DNA from: Blastococcus colisei
GTDB taxonomy: Bacteria > Actinomycetota > Actinomycetes > Mycobacteriales > Geodermatophilaceae
DNA: 64,000 nt
Assembly (NCBI RefSeq): GCF_006717095.1
Contig: NZ_VFQE01000001.1
Span: forward strand, 3,658,001 to 3,722,000
Reading direction: 5' to 3'
How positions within the stretch are numbered: the stretch's first letter is position 1; every line of letters starts with the position of its first letter. Of this stretch, positions 1 to 10,974 are shown piece by piece. Position numbers and translations under genes: made by a program. The notes under the pieces were generated by a model. It saw only the letters and a program-made list of their open reading frames with translations, was not told the origin of the DNA and ran no database searches.

Positions 1-904
1 TCAGGTCGAACCACAGCGCCTGGATCATGTTGGTCGAGATCTGGCCGACGACGAGATCGACGAAGTACCGGCCCTCGACGGTGAACGCGGTGTCGACGTC
101 GACCTGCAGGCTTTCCACCGCCGCCGACAGGATCGCGTACGGCGCCGGGTAGGGCGCGCCCTTGAGCTGCTTGGTGAGGTTGGCCGGGAACGCCGGCAGG
201 GTCGACGCCAGCGACGGCGACGACGGCGTGCCGCCGGGCACCTTGTAGCCCGTGACGTCGTAGGGCTGCTGCGCGGTCTCGTTGTCCAGGACCCACGTGC
301 GCGCCTTGGCGAGCAGCTCGTCGGGGTCGGCGGCCAGGTCGTGCACCAGCCCGAGCTCCATCGCCTTCGAAGGGCGGATCTGCTGGCCCTGGAGCAGCAG
401 CTCGAGCAGCGCCGTCGTCAGGCCGAGCAGCCGCACCGAGCGCACGATCCCGCCGCCACCGGGCAGGAGCCCGAGGGTGACCTCGGGAAAGCCGAGCCTG
501 ACCTTCGGGTCGTCGAGGACGATGCGGTGGTGGCAGGCCAGCGCGATCTCCAGGCCACCGCCGAGGGCAGCGCCGTTGATCGCCGCGGCGACCGGGATGC
601 CGAGGGTCTCCAGCCGGCGCAGCTGGCGCTTCACCAGCGTGACCTGCGCCAGCACCTCGTCACTGCGCTCCGGCGTCGCCTGGATCAGGCTGCCGAGGTT
701 GCCGCCGGCGAAAAAGGTCTTCTTGGCGCTGGTCAGGACGACGCCGCGGACGGACTCCTTCTCGCGCTCGAGCCGGTCGACGGTCTCGCCCATCGAGGTC
801 ACGTACGCGTCGTTCATGGTGTTCGCCGACGACGAGGGGTCGTCGAGGGTGAGCGTGACGACGCCGTCGGCGTCCTGCTCCCAGCGGATGGTGCTGTCGC
901 TCAT
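1..904 (-). CDS. fadB: FadB-like 3-hydroxyacyl-CoA dehydrogenase/enoyl-CoA hydratase (partial, C-terminus outside window)
   Basis: This is the alpha subunit of the fatty-acid oxidation complex: it hydrates enoyl-CoA and, through a Rossmann domain lying beyond the window, oxidises the 3-hydroxyacyl-CoA. About 301 residues are visible. A crotonase domain fills roughly residues 1-190. It has an oxyanion-type FFAGGNLGSL stretch at 64-73, the GGGLE motif with Glu119 and the PEVTLGLLPGG motif with Glu141; these match the two catalytic glutamates of the family. GAGGAG lies just upstream of the ATG at 904. The thiolase gene ends 12 bp upstream, so the two are probably one transcript. The gene is cut by the window edge, not broken. 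Confidence 0.93.
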   Translation of the reverse strand, partial: MSDSTIRWEQDADGVVTLTLDDPSSSANTMNDAYVTSMGETVDRLEREKESVRGVVLTSAKKTFFAGGNLGSLIQATPERSDEVLAQVTLVKRQLRRLETLGIPVAAAINGAALGGGLEIALACHHRIVLDDPKVRLGFPEVTLGLLPGGGGIVRSVRLLGLTTALLELLLQGQQIRPSKAMELGLVHDLAADPDELLAKARTWVLDNETAQQPYDVTGYKVPGGTPSSPSLASTLPAFPANLTKQLKGAPYPAPYAILSAAVESLQVDVDTAFTVEGRYFVDLVVGQISTNMIQALWFDL

Positions 905-915
905 CAGAAGACTCC

Positions 916-2130
<1,215 letters not shown>

Positions 2131-2185
2131 GCCGGTCCTCTCGTGCGTGGGTGATGGTGCAGAAATGGCCATAACTGCACCTGGG

Positions 2186-3352
<1,167 letters not shown>

Positions 3353-3381
3353 TTCGGTCTGGTGACGATGTCGCGCAGGTC

Positions 3382-3409
3382 AACATACAGACCAATCGTT
3401 CTGTATGTT
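3382..3409. promoter_or_regulatory. Perfect 10-bp-arm palindrome between acyl-CoA dehydrogenase and fadD15
   Basis: The arms are AACATACAGA (3382-3391) and its exact reverse complement TCTGTATGTT (3400-3409), separated by 8 bp. The element is AT-rich against a GC-rich background and sits in the 99-bp space between two divergent fatty-acid genes. Position and symmetry suggest a dimeric TetR-family operator that co-controls both units. No regulator gene of that kind is in the window, so the protein is unknown. Confidence 0.7.
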
Positions 3410-3451
3410 TGCGTTCCACGTCACACCGCCGTGTCACCCACAGGAGCCCAC

Positions 3452-5242
3452 GTGCAGGAGTACTCCACCCCCACCGCGTTCGAGATCCCGGCCACCGCGG
3501 CCCTGCCCGACGCGGTCACCGACCACGCCACGGCCACCCCGGAGCACGTCGCCTTCAGCCGCAGCGTCGACGGTCGGTGGGTTCCCGTGACGAGCAGGGA
3601 GTTCGCCGAGCAGGTGTCGGCACTGGCCCGCGGCATGATCGCCGCCGGCGTCCAGGCCGGTGACCGGGTCGGCATCCTCAGCAAGACGCGCTACGAGTGG
3701 AGCCTCGCCGACTACGCCGTCTGGACCGCCGGCGGTGTCGCCGTCCCCATCTACGAGACCTCGTCGGCCGAGCAGGCCCAGTGGATCCTGTCGGACTCCG
3801 GCGCCGTGGCCGTCGTCGTCGAGACCGCGACCCACCAGGAGATGGTCGACTCCGTCCGCGACCGCCTGCCGGAGCTCCGCGACGTATGGCAGATCGAGGC
3901 CGGCGACCTGGACGGCCTGGCCGTCCGCGGCGCCGACGTCCCGGTCGACCAGCTGACCGAGCGGCGCACGACGCTGTCCACCGGCACGCTCGCCACGATC
4001 ATCTACACCTCCGGCACGACCGGGCGACCCAAGGGCTGCGAGCTCACCCACGGCAACCTGCTCTACGTCGCCGAGCTGGCGGGCACCGTCATCCCGGCCA
4101 TGCGGGCCGACGACGCCAGCTCCCTGCTGTTCCTTCCCCTCGCGCACGTCTTCGCCCGGATCATCCAGGTCAGCTGCGTGCAGAACGGCGCCCGCCTGGG
4201 CCACACCGGCGACCTCACCCAGCTGCTGGCCGACCTCGGCACCTTCCAGCCGACGTTCCTCGTGGCGGTTCCGCGGGTCTTCGAGAAGGTCTACAACGGC
4301 GCCCGGCAGAAGGCACACGCCGGCGGCAAGGGCGCGATCTTCGACCGCGCCGAGCGCGTGGCGGTCGCCTGGTCCAAGGCGCAGGACACCGGCGGCCCCG
4401 GTCTCGGCCTCAACCTGCAGCACAAGCTGTTCGACACCCTCGTCTACGGCAAGCTCCGGGCGGCGATGGGCGGCAAGGTCGAGTACGCGCTGTCCGGCGG
4501 CGCCCCGCTCGGCGAGCGGCTCGGCCACTTCTTCCGGGGCATCGGCGTCACGATCCTGGAGGGCTACGGGCTCACCGAGACCACCGGCCCGGCGACCGTC
4601 AGCGGCCCGGACGCCCTGAAGGTGGGCACGGTGGGCCGGCCGGCACCGGGGTCGGCCGTCCGCATAGCGGAGTACGGTGAGATCCAGGTGCGTGGCCCAC
4701 AGGTGTTCACCGGCTACTGGAACAACCCGTCGGCCACGGCCGAGACGATGCGCGACGGCTGGTTCGCCACCGGGGACATCGGCGAGATCGACGCCGAGGG
4801 CTACGTGACGATCACCGGGCGGATCAAGGAGCTGATCGTGACCTCGGGCGGCAAGAACGTCTCCCCCGCGATCCTCGAGGACAAGATCCGAGCCCACCCC
4901 CTGATCAGCCAGTGCATGGTCGTCGGCGACAACCGGCCCTTCATCGGCTGCCTGATCACCCTCGACGTCGAGGCGCTGCCGGGCTGGCTGGAGAGCAAGG
5001 GCCGCCCGAGCGACACCCCGATGGCCGACCTGGTGGACGACCCCGAGGTGCTCGCCGAGATCCAGGCCGCTGTCGACGGCGCCAACAAGCAGGTGTCGAA
5101 GGCAGAGTCGATCCGCTCCTTCGAGATCCTCCCCGTCGAGTGGACGGTGGAGGGCGGCCAGCTGACGCCGTCCCTGAAGCTGAAGCGCTCGGTGGTCATG
5201 AAGGAGTTCGCCGGCGAGGTGGAGAAGATCTACGCCGGGTGA
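3452..5242 (+). CDS. fadD15: Long-chain fatty-acid-CoA ligase, FadD15-like
   Basis: This enzyme activates fatty acids to acyl-CoA via an acyl-adenylate and so feeds the divergent beta-oxidation operon. The 596 residues match the length and overall sequence I recall for mycobacterial FadD15. The AMP-binding P-loop YTSGTTGRPKG is at residues 185-195. Downstream are EGYGLTETTG and the hinge/C-terminal ITGRIKELIVTSGGKNVSP motif. The open frame extends far upstream, but CAGGAG at 3441-3446 sits 5 bp before the GTG at 3452, giving an N-terminus of family length, so I used that start. An in-frame GTG at 3431 is a weaker alternative. Confidence 0.93.
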   Translation: MQEYSTPTAFEIPATAALPDAVTDHATATPEHVAFSRSVDGRWVPVTSREFAEQVSALARGMIAAGVQAGDRVGILSKTRYEWSLADYAVWTAGGVAVPIYETSSAEQAQWILSDSGAVAVVVETATHQEMVDSVRDRLPELRDVWQIEAGDLDGLAVRGADVPVDQLTERRTTLSTGTLATIIYTSGTTGRPKGCELTHGNLLYVAELAGTVIPAMRADDASSLLFLPLAHVFARIIQVSCVQNGARLGHTGDLTQLLADLGTFQPTFLVAVPRVFEKVYNGARQKAHAGGKGAIFDRAERVAVAWSKAQDTGGPGLGLNLQHKLFDTLVYGKLRAAMGGKVEYALSGGAPLGERLGHFFRGIGVTILEGYGLTETTGPATVSGPDALKVGTVGRPAPGSAVRIAEYGEIQVRGPQVFTGYWNNPSATAETMRDGWFATGDIGEIDAEGYVTITGRIKELIVTSGGKNVSPAILEDKIRAHPLISQCMVVGDNRPFIGCLITLDVEALPGWLESKGRPSDTPMADLVDDPEVLAEIQAAVDGANKQVSKAESIRSFEILPVEWTVEGGQLTPSLKLKRSVVMKEFAGEVEKIYAG

Positions 5243-5403
5243 CCCCTGCTGCTCCGCCCGAGAGCCCCCGTCCGTACCGCCGAATGGGGGCTTCGGCGCA
5301 TTTCTCCTGCTTCTCGCAACGGGTGGGACCCGTGTGACGGCTGCGGACGACACGTGACCGGCGGTGCTGGCGTGACGGCCGGAAGCCTCGGACTCTGTCG
5401 GAC

Positions 5404-5646
5404 ATGACCAGCGTCTACGCGTACGGAACAGCCCACGCGGTCGTGATGGTCGGCTCCTTCGGTGCGGAGGGCCTGAAGCCGCGGCAGATCGGCCCGGCGC
5501 ACGCCACCATCGGCCGGGTCAACGGGCAGAGCCGCAAGGCGCTCTGCGGGGCGTACGTCTCCATCGACGAGCAGCAGCCCTGGCCGCCCGAGGGGTACGA
5601 GGACCAGCAGCTCTGCGAGAACTGCGCCACCCTCGCCGCGCTCTGA
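5404..5646 (+). CDS. Small cysteine-containing hypothetical protein
   Basis: I do not recognise this 80-residue protein. It has Cys48 in a KALCGAY context and a CENC pair at Cys71 and Cys74, so it could hold a small metal site; that is inference. There is no signal peptide or membrane segment. It reads away from fadD15 and is followed at once by a long inverted repeat that would end transcription. Codon use looks like the neighbours, and the protein-like composition supports a real gene, but no strong ribosome binding site precedes the ATG. Confidence 0.6.
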   Translation: MTSVYAYGTAHAVVMVGSFGAEGLKPRQIGPAHATIGRVNGQSRKALCGAYVSIDEQQPWPPEGYEDQQLCENCATLAAL

Positions 5647-5668
5647 CAGCGCAGCCCTCCGAGGGTAA

Positions 5669-5717
5669 AGGAACCTATACCTGCGGAATCGGCGCGATAC
5701 CGCAGGTATAGGTTCCT
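5669..5717. terminator. 18-bp perfect inverted repeat between convergent genes
   Basis: The arms are 5669-5686 (AGGAACCTATACCTGCGG) and its exact complement at 5700-5717. The 13-nt loop can itself pair ATCG with CGAT after one A/A mismatch. It lies between the end of the small plus-strand gene and the end of the minus-strand moaD-like gene, as a bidirectional terminator would. There is no U-tract, which is common for actinobacterial hairpins, and the stem is unusually AT-rich. It could instead be a dispersed palindromic repeat. Confidence 0.7.
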
Positions 5718-5726
5718 ATGCCTGGG

Positions 5727-6008
5727 TCAGCCGCCGGCGACTGACGGCAGCACCTGCACTTCAGCGCCGTCCCGCACGGGCGTGGTGAGCCCGCCCTGGA
5801 ACCGGACGTCGTCCCCGTCGACGTAGATGTTCACGAACCGCCGCACGTGACCGGTCTCGTCCCTGATCCGCCGGCCGAGCATCGGGTAGGCCACGGCCAG
5901 GGTGTCCAGCAGATCGGCCAGGGTGCCGCCCGCCGGGTCGACGTCCAGATGCCTGGCGCCTCCGGCGAGGGACGCGAGGACGCCGGGCAGCAGCACCTGC
6001 ACCGTCAC
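5727..6008 (-). CDS. MoaD/ThiS-family beta-grasp sulfur carrier
   Basis: This 93-residue protein has the ubiquitin-like beta-grasp pattern of MoaD/ThiS proteins and ends in Gly-Gly, the residues that are adenylated and thiocarboxylated by ThiF/MoeB-type enzymes. A central VRRFVNIYVDGDDVRF strand region is typical of the MoaD-like group found outside molybdopterin operons. It lies 73 bp downstream of a BNR-repeat protein on the same strand, and I recall this pairing from other actinobacteria. No moaE or thiG is nearby, so its pathway is open. It is the only Gly-Gly-ending beta-grasp protein in the window. Confidence 0.85.
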   Translation of the reverse strand: MTVQVLLPGVLASLAGGARHLDVDPAGGTLADLLDTLAVAYPMLGRRIRDETGHVRRFVNIYVDGDDVRFQGGLTTPVRDGAEVQVLPSVAGG

Positions 6009-6081
6009 TTCTCCTCCTCGCTGGCGCTCGTCGGACCCGTGCCGGACCGTGCTCTACCTCCGCGCGACCTCGCAAGCTCGG

Positions 6082-7164
6082 TCACGTCAACCGGGCCGCG
6101 CGGACGGTCAGGACGTCGGGCAGGTGGTCGGCGACCAGGGTGAACGCGTCCCCCTCGTCGGCGCTGGCGTAGACGCAGCCGTCACGGGTGCCGAAGTAGA
6201 GGCCGGTCGGGTCGTGGGCGTCAGCGCAGAACGCGTCCCGCATGACGGCGCTCCAGTTCCCGTCGGGCAGGCCCGCCCCCAGCTCGGTCCACGTCTCCCC
6301 CGCATCGCGCGTCCGGTGCACGCGCAGCCGGCCCCCCGGGGGAACCCGCTGCATGTCCGCGACGAGCGGGATCACCCACGCGGTGCCCGGGGCGTGCGGG
6401 GAGGAGACGATCGGGAAGCCGAAGTCGGCGGGCAGCCCCTCGGCGATCGACGTCCAGGACCCGCCGGCGTCGTCGCTGCGGAAGACGCCGAAGTGGTTCT
6501 GCGCGTAGAGCCGGTCGGGGCCGCTCGCGTCGACGGCGACCTTGTGCACGCACTGCCCGTACTCGGGCAGCTCGTCGGGGAGGAAGACCGCGGTGATCCC
6601 GCGGTTGCGGGGTGCCCAGTCACCGCCGCCGTCCTCGCTGACGTAGACGCCGCCGGTGCTCATCGCGACCGTGACGCGGTCCGACGCCGCGTCCGGCAGC
6701 ACCGTGTGCACCGCGCCTCCCCCGCCGCCGGGCTCCCACGTCTTCCGGTGCGGGTGGTCCCACAGGCCGCGGACCAGGTCGAACGAGCAGCCACCGTCGG
6801 TGCTGCGCCACAGCGAGTGCGGCTCGCAGCCGGCCCACACCACGTCGGGGCGGTCGGCGCTGTCCGGCCGCAGCTGCCAGACGCGGGCCAGCGCCGCGTC
6901 CTCGCCCTCGGGGAACCGGATGGCGCCGTGGTCGGTCTCGTTCCAGGTCGCGCCGACGTCGTCGCTCCACATGACGGTGGGCCCCCAGTGGCCGTACTGG
7001 ATACCGGCCAGGATCCGTGGTGTCGGTCGCCGGGTGTCGATCGAGACGGCGGCGACCTCCTGGGCGAGGAGGTTCGGCTCCCCGAGCGTCCAGGTGCGTC
7101 GGCCGTCGTCACTGCGGGCGAGCCACAGTCCCTTTCGCGTACCGATGGCCAGCAGGTCTGTCAT
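6082..7164 (-). CDS. BNR/Asp-box repeat protein (exo-sialidase-like beta-propeller)
   Basis: The 360-residue protein carries about seven Asp-box-like repeats of the S-x-D-x-G-x-x-W type, for example RSDDGRRTWT, WSDDVGATWN, VSEDGGGDW, RSDDAGGSW and RTRDAGETW. That predicts a beta-propeller of the kind annotated as WD40/YVTN/BNR-like or exo-alpha-sialidase. It has no signal peptide, so it is probably cytoplasmic, and there is no evidence for true sialidase activity. It is upstream of, and likely co-transcribed with, the MoaD-like gene. Confidence 0.82.
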   Translation of the reverse strand: MTDLLAIGTRKGLWLARSDDGRRTWTLGEPNLLAQEVAAVSIDTRRPTPRILAGIQYGHWGPTVMWSDDVGATWNETDHGAIRFPEGEDAALARVWQLRPDSADRPDVVWAGCEPHSLWRSTDGGCSFDLVRGLWDHPHRKTWEPGGGGGAVHTVLPDAASDRVTVAMSTGGVYVSEDGGGDWAPRNRGITAVFLPDELPEYGQCVHKVAVDASGPDRLYAQNHFGVFRSDDAGGSWTSIAEGLPADFGFPIVSSPHAPGTAWVIPLVADMQRVPPGGRLRVHRTRDAGETWTELGAGLPDGNWSAVMRDAFCADAHDPTGLYFGTRDGCVYASADEGDAFTLVADHLPDVLTVRAARLT

Positions 7165-7303
7165 GGCGCCCCTCCGGTGTCGACGGATCGACGTGAGGGC
7201 GACCGTAGGGGCGGGAGCCGACCGGGTCGACGGCTCCCGGCGCGGTCCTGGTGCCCGCGGACGGCGACCTCACAGGAGGTGTGACCGTCCGGGGCGCCAG
7301 AAC

Positions 7304-7810
7304 TCAGCGGCGGGTCGCGCCGCTACCTCCGGGCTCGTCCGGGTCCACCGTCCGTTGCGGACTGGTGGAGACGTCGCGGTGCGCGGCCCGGTCGTCGTGC
7401 GCGGCCGGACCGGGGTGGGCGGTCTGGTCGGTGCCGTGTCGACCGTGCCCGTCGGCGACCACGTCCGGAGCCAGCTTCTCGGCCTTGGCCCGGAGAGAGT
7501 CGGCTTCCGACCGGTGCTCGCCGGCGCGAGCGGCGCGTTCGCGCGCCTCCTGCTCGGCCAGTGCGGTGCGCTCTTCGACCTCGGCGCGCTCACGCCTGGC
7601 GCGGGCGGCCTGCTCCTCGGCGAGCGCCTGCTCCTTCTCCGCCTGGGCGCCCCGCACGTGGGCCTCCTGCAGATGCTCCCGCGCCTGCTCCCGCGTTTGC
7701 TCCCGCTTGCGAGCCTTCGCTCCCTGCCCGCGCTTCGAGATGGCCAGCGCCGCCAGCACCAGCAGGACGATGACGACGGCGACGATCAGGATGATGAGCC
7801 AGGTGTCCAC
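7304..7810 (-). CDS. Membrane-anchored coiled-coil protein
   Basis: Residues 3-24 form one hydrophobic membrane helix. Residues about 30-115 are rich in Arg, Glu, Ala and Gln with heptad-like spacing, typical of a long coiled coil; the His/Asp/Pro-rich tail looks disordered. The 168 residues therefore suggest a small membrane-tethered structural or stress-related protein of a kind common in actinobacteria. I do not recognise a named family. An ATG at 7810 starts the membrane helix directly. Confidence 0.65.
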   Translation of the reverse strand: MDTWLIILIVAVVIVLLVLAALAISKRGQGAKARKREQTREQAREHLQEAHVRGAQAEKEQALAEEQAARARRERAEVEERTALAEQEARERAARAGEHRSEADSLRAKAEKLAPDVVADGHGRHGTDQTAHPGPAAHDDRAAHRDVSTSPQRTVDPDEPGGSGATRR

Positions 7811-7884
7811 AGCGATCCCTCCTCAGAACCAGGGATCTTGTGCCCGACCGCTGCGGAACGGAAACGCCTCGGTGGCTCGGACGA

Positions 7885-9063
7885 TCACTTCAGCGCGCTG
7901 CCGGCCTGCCACTGGTCCCACGGGATCGCCCAGTCGTAGATGTCTCCGTCGGCGGCCGAGAGCGTCGGCCCGATCGAGTTCCTGATCTCCACGATGTCGC
8001 CGGGCTGGGAGAAGTCGAAGAACCAGGCCGCCCGCTCGGTGGAGAGGTTGATGCAGCCGTGCGACACGTTGGTGTTCCCCTGCTGGGCCACCGACCACGG
8101 TGCCGCGTGCACGAACTCGCCGTTGTTGTTGAGCCGGACCGCGTACTCGACGGGGGTCCGGTAGCCGTTCGGGCTGTCGACCGGCACGCCGTAGGTGCTG
8201 GAGTCCATGACCCGGTCGCGGTTGAGCTCGGTGACCACGTGCGGGCCGTTCCGGCTCGGGAACTCGGGGCCACCGGCGCTCATGGGGAAGGTCTGCACCA
8301 GCTGGTCACCGTCGTAGACCTCGAGGGTGTGCGTCGCCGCATCGGCGATCGAGACGTGCTTGGCGCCGATCGAGAAGCTGATGCTGCGGTTCTTCTCGCC
8401 CCACACCCCCTCGCCGAAGTCGACGCCGTAGAGGTTGGCGTCGAGCGTGACCTCGGTGTTCGCCGGCCAGTAGGTCGAGGGCCGGAAGTGCACCTCGGCG
8501 TCGCCCAGCCAGCTCCAGACGCCGTCGGTCGGGGTGGAGCTGGTGACCTTCAGGTGCCTCTCGACGGCGGCCTTGTCGGCGACCGGGTCGTCGAAGTAGA
8601 CGCGGATCGGCATGCCCACCCCGACGGTCTGCCCGTCGAGGGGCCCGATGGACGGCGTGGACAGCGTCTCGGGGGTGACCGTGGTGAAGGTGGAGGACGC
8701 CGTCGTCGCCTCGTCGTCCTCGTTCACGGCGGACGCGGTCAGCGTGTACTGGGTTCCGTAGGCCAGTGGCGTCTCCGGCGCCCAGACGGCGCCGTCCGGG
8801 CCGGCCTCCTGCCCGACCGCACCGGGGATCTCGGTCCCGGCGCCGTCGACCAGCGTGACGTCGCCCAGCTTCCCGTCGGTCACCGAGATCTCGAGCGGGA
8901 CCACGGGCGAGACGCCGGCCGAACCGTCGGCCAGGGCCAGCTGCACCTGCGCCTCGGGCGCCTCGGCGACCGGGGCGGCCGTCGACCCGCCCACGTCGCC
9001 CCCGCTGCACCCCGCCAGGACGATCATCGCCCCTGCGGTGATCATGGCTGCTGTCCTGCGCAC
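7885..9063 (-). CDS. L,D-transpeptidase lipoprotein (Ldt, YkuD domain with Ig-like domains)
   Basis: This enzyme makes 3-3 cross-links in peptidoglycan. With the GTG start at 9063 the protein is 392 residues, beginning with a short signal peptide and a lipobox LAGC with Cys19. A GGGAGAGGA stretch upstream supports this start over the earlier in-frame one at 9135. Residues about 40-250 hold Ig-like domains as in mycobacterial Ldt proteins, and the C-terminal third is the YkuD domain. The catalytic SHGC motif lies at residues 334-337 (Cys337), after an upstream HAAPW histidine. It would act on the outer face of the membrane. Confidence 0.93.
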   Translation of the reverse strand: MRRTAAMITAGAMIVLAGCSGGDVGGSTAAPVAEAPEAQVQLALADGSAGVSPVVPLEISVTDGKLGDVTLVDGAGTEIPGAVGQEAGPDGAVWAPETPLAYGTQYTLTASAVNEDDEATTASSTFTTVTPETLSTPSIGPLDGQTVGVGMPIRVYFDDPVADKAAVERHLKVTSSTPTDGVWSWLGDAEVHFRPSTYWPANTEVTLDANLYGVDFGEGVWGEKNRSISFSIGAKHVSIADAATHTLEVYDGDQLVQTFPMSAGGPEFPSRNGPHVVTELNRDRVMDSSTYGVPVDSPNGYRTPVEYAVRLNNNGEFVHAAPWSVAQQGNTNVSHGCINLSTERAAWFFDFSQPGDIVEIRNSIGPTLSAADGDIYDWAIPWDQWQAGSALK

Positions 9064-9242
9064 CCTCGCCCGTCCTCTCCCGTGGAACCCCGGCCCGGCG
9101 GCGCCCGGACCGTGGACCAGCCTCCCAGTGTCCACGTCCGGAGGGCGGAACGACCGAGTCGAGCATCACGCTGGGTGCCGGCCGTCCGGCGTCGGGGCGC
9201 TGGTATCGTTCTCCCTCGTCGCCCAGCAGGCCGGGGCGACAC

Positions 9243-9315
<73 letters not shown>

Positions 9316-9318
9316 CCA

Positions 9319-10000
9319 CAAGGCTATATCTTCCCTGGTCAGAAGCCCGTCGGCATCGGGCCACAGCACGCCGTGGGGCATCGTGCCCATAGAAAACCCA
9401 TACTTTACGTCGGCGACATCGAGTGTCGCCCACACCGGAGAGCACCCACACCTACCGCTTCCGAGCTCCACCGCCTTGCCTCCCGTCCAGTGAGGCCGCC
9501 GGTCAGTGCCGGGGCGCCTGCGACCGGCTCCCGGCGGAACGGGTCAGCGACTCACGGCCTCGATGGTCACCCCGTGGTTTCCGAAGCGGGCGACCAGTGG
9601 CTTCGTGGGTGTGACTCCTTGGCGGCAGCTCCACCACCGTGACGTGCGGACTCATGTCGGCGGTACAGGGGAGGGCCGGGCTGGGCATGTGGACACGATC
9701 GCACGTGGCGTCCCTACTGGGAGGGGTGCCCAGAGAAGGCATGTTCGGTGCAGCGGCACTGGGTGTCGGAACCCGACAGTGCCACCGCCCGCAAAATGAA
9801 ACCCGCTACGGCAACTCTGCAGGCGGCCGAAGCCACCGTGTCCCGCACGGGGATCCTTGACCTGTCAGCAACCTTGGTCAGGAAGAGGCGTGGGGAGTCG
9901 GACGGATGACCCGACGGCCCTTCTGCCACCAGCAAGGCGACCACCGTCCCGTACGGCGACTCTTACCTGCTCACCCGGTCATGGATGCCAACGCGGTCGC
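9319..10000. other. Gene-poor stretch downstream of tRNA-Lys
   Basis: I see no convincing gene in these 682 bp. Several short frames exist on both strands but none has a recognisable domain or a good ribosome binding site. One minus-strand frame (9277-9471) runs through the tRNA gene and is therefore doubtful. The position just after a tRNA gene suggests scrambled island DNA or remnants, but I found no second copy of the tRNA 3' end by eye. Confidence 0.4.
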
Positions 10001-10330
10001 CTAAGCTCCTCCGGCAATCGCTTCGAGCGCGGCGCGGTGTCGGCCGAAGGCGGCTTGACCCTCACCCGTCGCATGAATCCAAGTGCGCGCCTGGCGGCCA
10101 TCAGCAACTTTACTCACCCGCACGTAGCCGGCTTCTTCCAGCGTAGTCAGCTGCTTGCTGAGAACGGACTTGCTGACCTGAAGCTCGTCGCACACATAGG
10201 AGAAGGCGATCTCGCCAACGCTAACCGCGATAGCCAGCACGGAGAATCGCACGCCGTGGAGCAGCAACGGGTCGAGATCGTGGCGTGGATGCGGAGCGCT
10301 CGGCGCCCCAGCAGTATCCGTGCTGCTCAT
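10001..10330 (-). CDS. Winged-helix transcriptional regulator (MarR/ArsR-like)
   Basis: This 109-residue protein is a compact winged-helix DNA-binding domain. Helices run from about residue 24, the recognition helix is at 52-67 (VSKSVLSKQLTTLEEAG) and the wing at 70-85. It resembles the short single-domain family that regulates an adjacent membrane gene. The ATG at 10330 overlaps the stop of the upstream membrane gene by 4 bp, so the two are translationally coupled. It probably binds the palindrome at 10787-10803 and represses its own operon; this is inference. Confidence 0.8.
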   Translation of the reverse strand: MSSTDTAGAPSAPHPRHDLDPLLLHGVRFSVLAIAVSVGEIAFSYVCDELQVSKSVLSKQLTTLEEAGYVRVSKVADGRQARTWIHATGEGQAAFGRHRAALEAIAGGA

Positions 10331-10767
10331 CGGAGGGAGCGATAGATGGTCCACGCGGCGACGGCCAGCGGGATGGCTACCACTATCGAGGCGATCACCC
10401 ATCCCCACAGCGGCCAACCGAGCAAGATTCCCGCTACCAGTGCTGCGGCGTAGAGGAGGCCGGTGCCTATCCAGCCAGCACGGTAGACCCGCCGAGAGAA
10501 GCCGCCCCGCACCGGCCGCGAGTAGGCGCAGGCGACGGTCGCGATCGCTAAGGTGACGATCCCGCTGATGGGGGCGACGATGTCGTGGGGGCGAGCTGCC
10601 GAGCCGATCAGGAGAGTCAGCGCGCCGATGGCAACCGCGAACCCGGCCATGTACGTGGGCACCCAGCGAGCCTGCCGCGCTGCACGCGCGGTCAACTCGT
10701 CCGCCCGCTGGAGTGAGTCCCGAGCGTCAGCTGGGTCCGAGATGAGGCGAGAGGCGTTGTCGTCCAT
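10327..10767 (-). CDS. Four-helix integral membrane protein
   Basis: The 146-residue protein has a charged N-terminal 30 residues and four hydrophobic segments at about 37-57, 64-82, 97-116 and 120-140. No catalytic motif is visible and I do not recognise a named family. It is the first gene of a two-gene unit with a winged-helix regulator. A start further upstream (10884) would run through the palindrome at 10787-10803, so the ATG at 10767 is preferred. Confidence 0.7.
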   Translation of the reverse strand: MDDNASRLISDPADARDSLQRADELTARAARQARWVPTYMAGFAVAIGALTLLIGSAARPHDIVAPISGIVTLAIATVACAYSRPVRGGFSRRVYRAGWIGTGLLYAAALVAGILLGWPLWGWVIASIVVAIPLAVAAWTIYRSLR

Positions 10768-10786
10768 ACCGGGATTCTGGCATCTA

Positions 10787-10803
10787 GTTGCCGATTTGGC
10801 AAC
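10787..10803. promoter_or_regulatory. Palindromic operator candidate GTTGCC-N5-GGCAAC
   Basis: Two perfect 6-bp arms are separated by GATTT, 20 bp upstream of the ATG of the membrane-protein/regulator operon. The place, near a likely promoter, is where an autorepressor would bind. The winged-helix protein at 10001-10330 is the natural candidate. Confidence 0.55.
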
Positions 10804-10974
10804 CAGGTGCTGGAACAGCGCCCTTTGCCAAGCGCCACCAGCCGGAAGCCGCTCGACCACGGCCAGCGACGTCCGTCCTCCCATAAGACCAATCCGCTAC
10901 GGCGACGATCCAGGCCGTCGCCGACGTCGACTCACCCTGTCCCGCCAAGGGATCCTCAATGCGCCGGGACGGCG

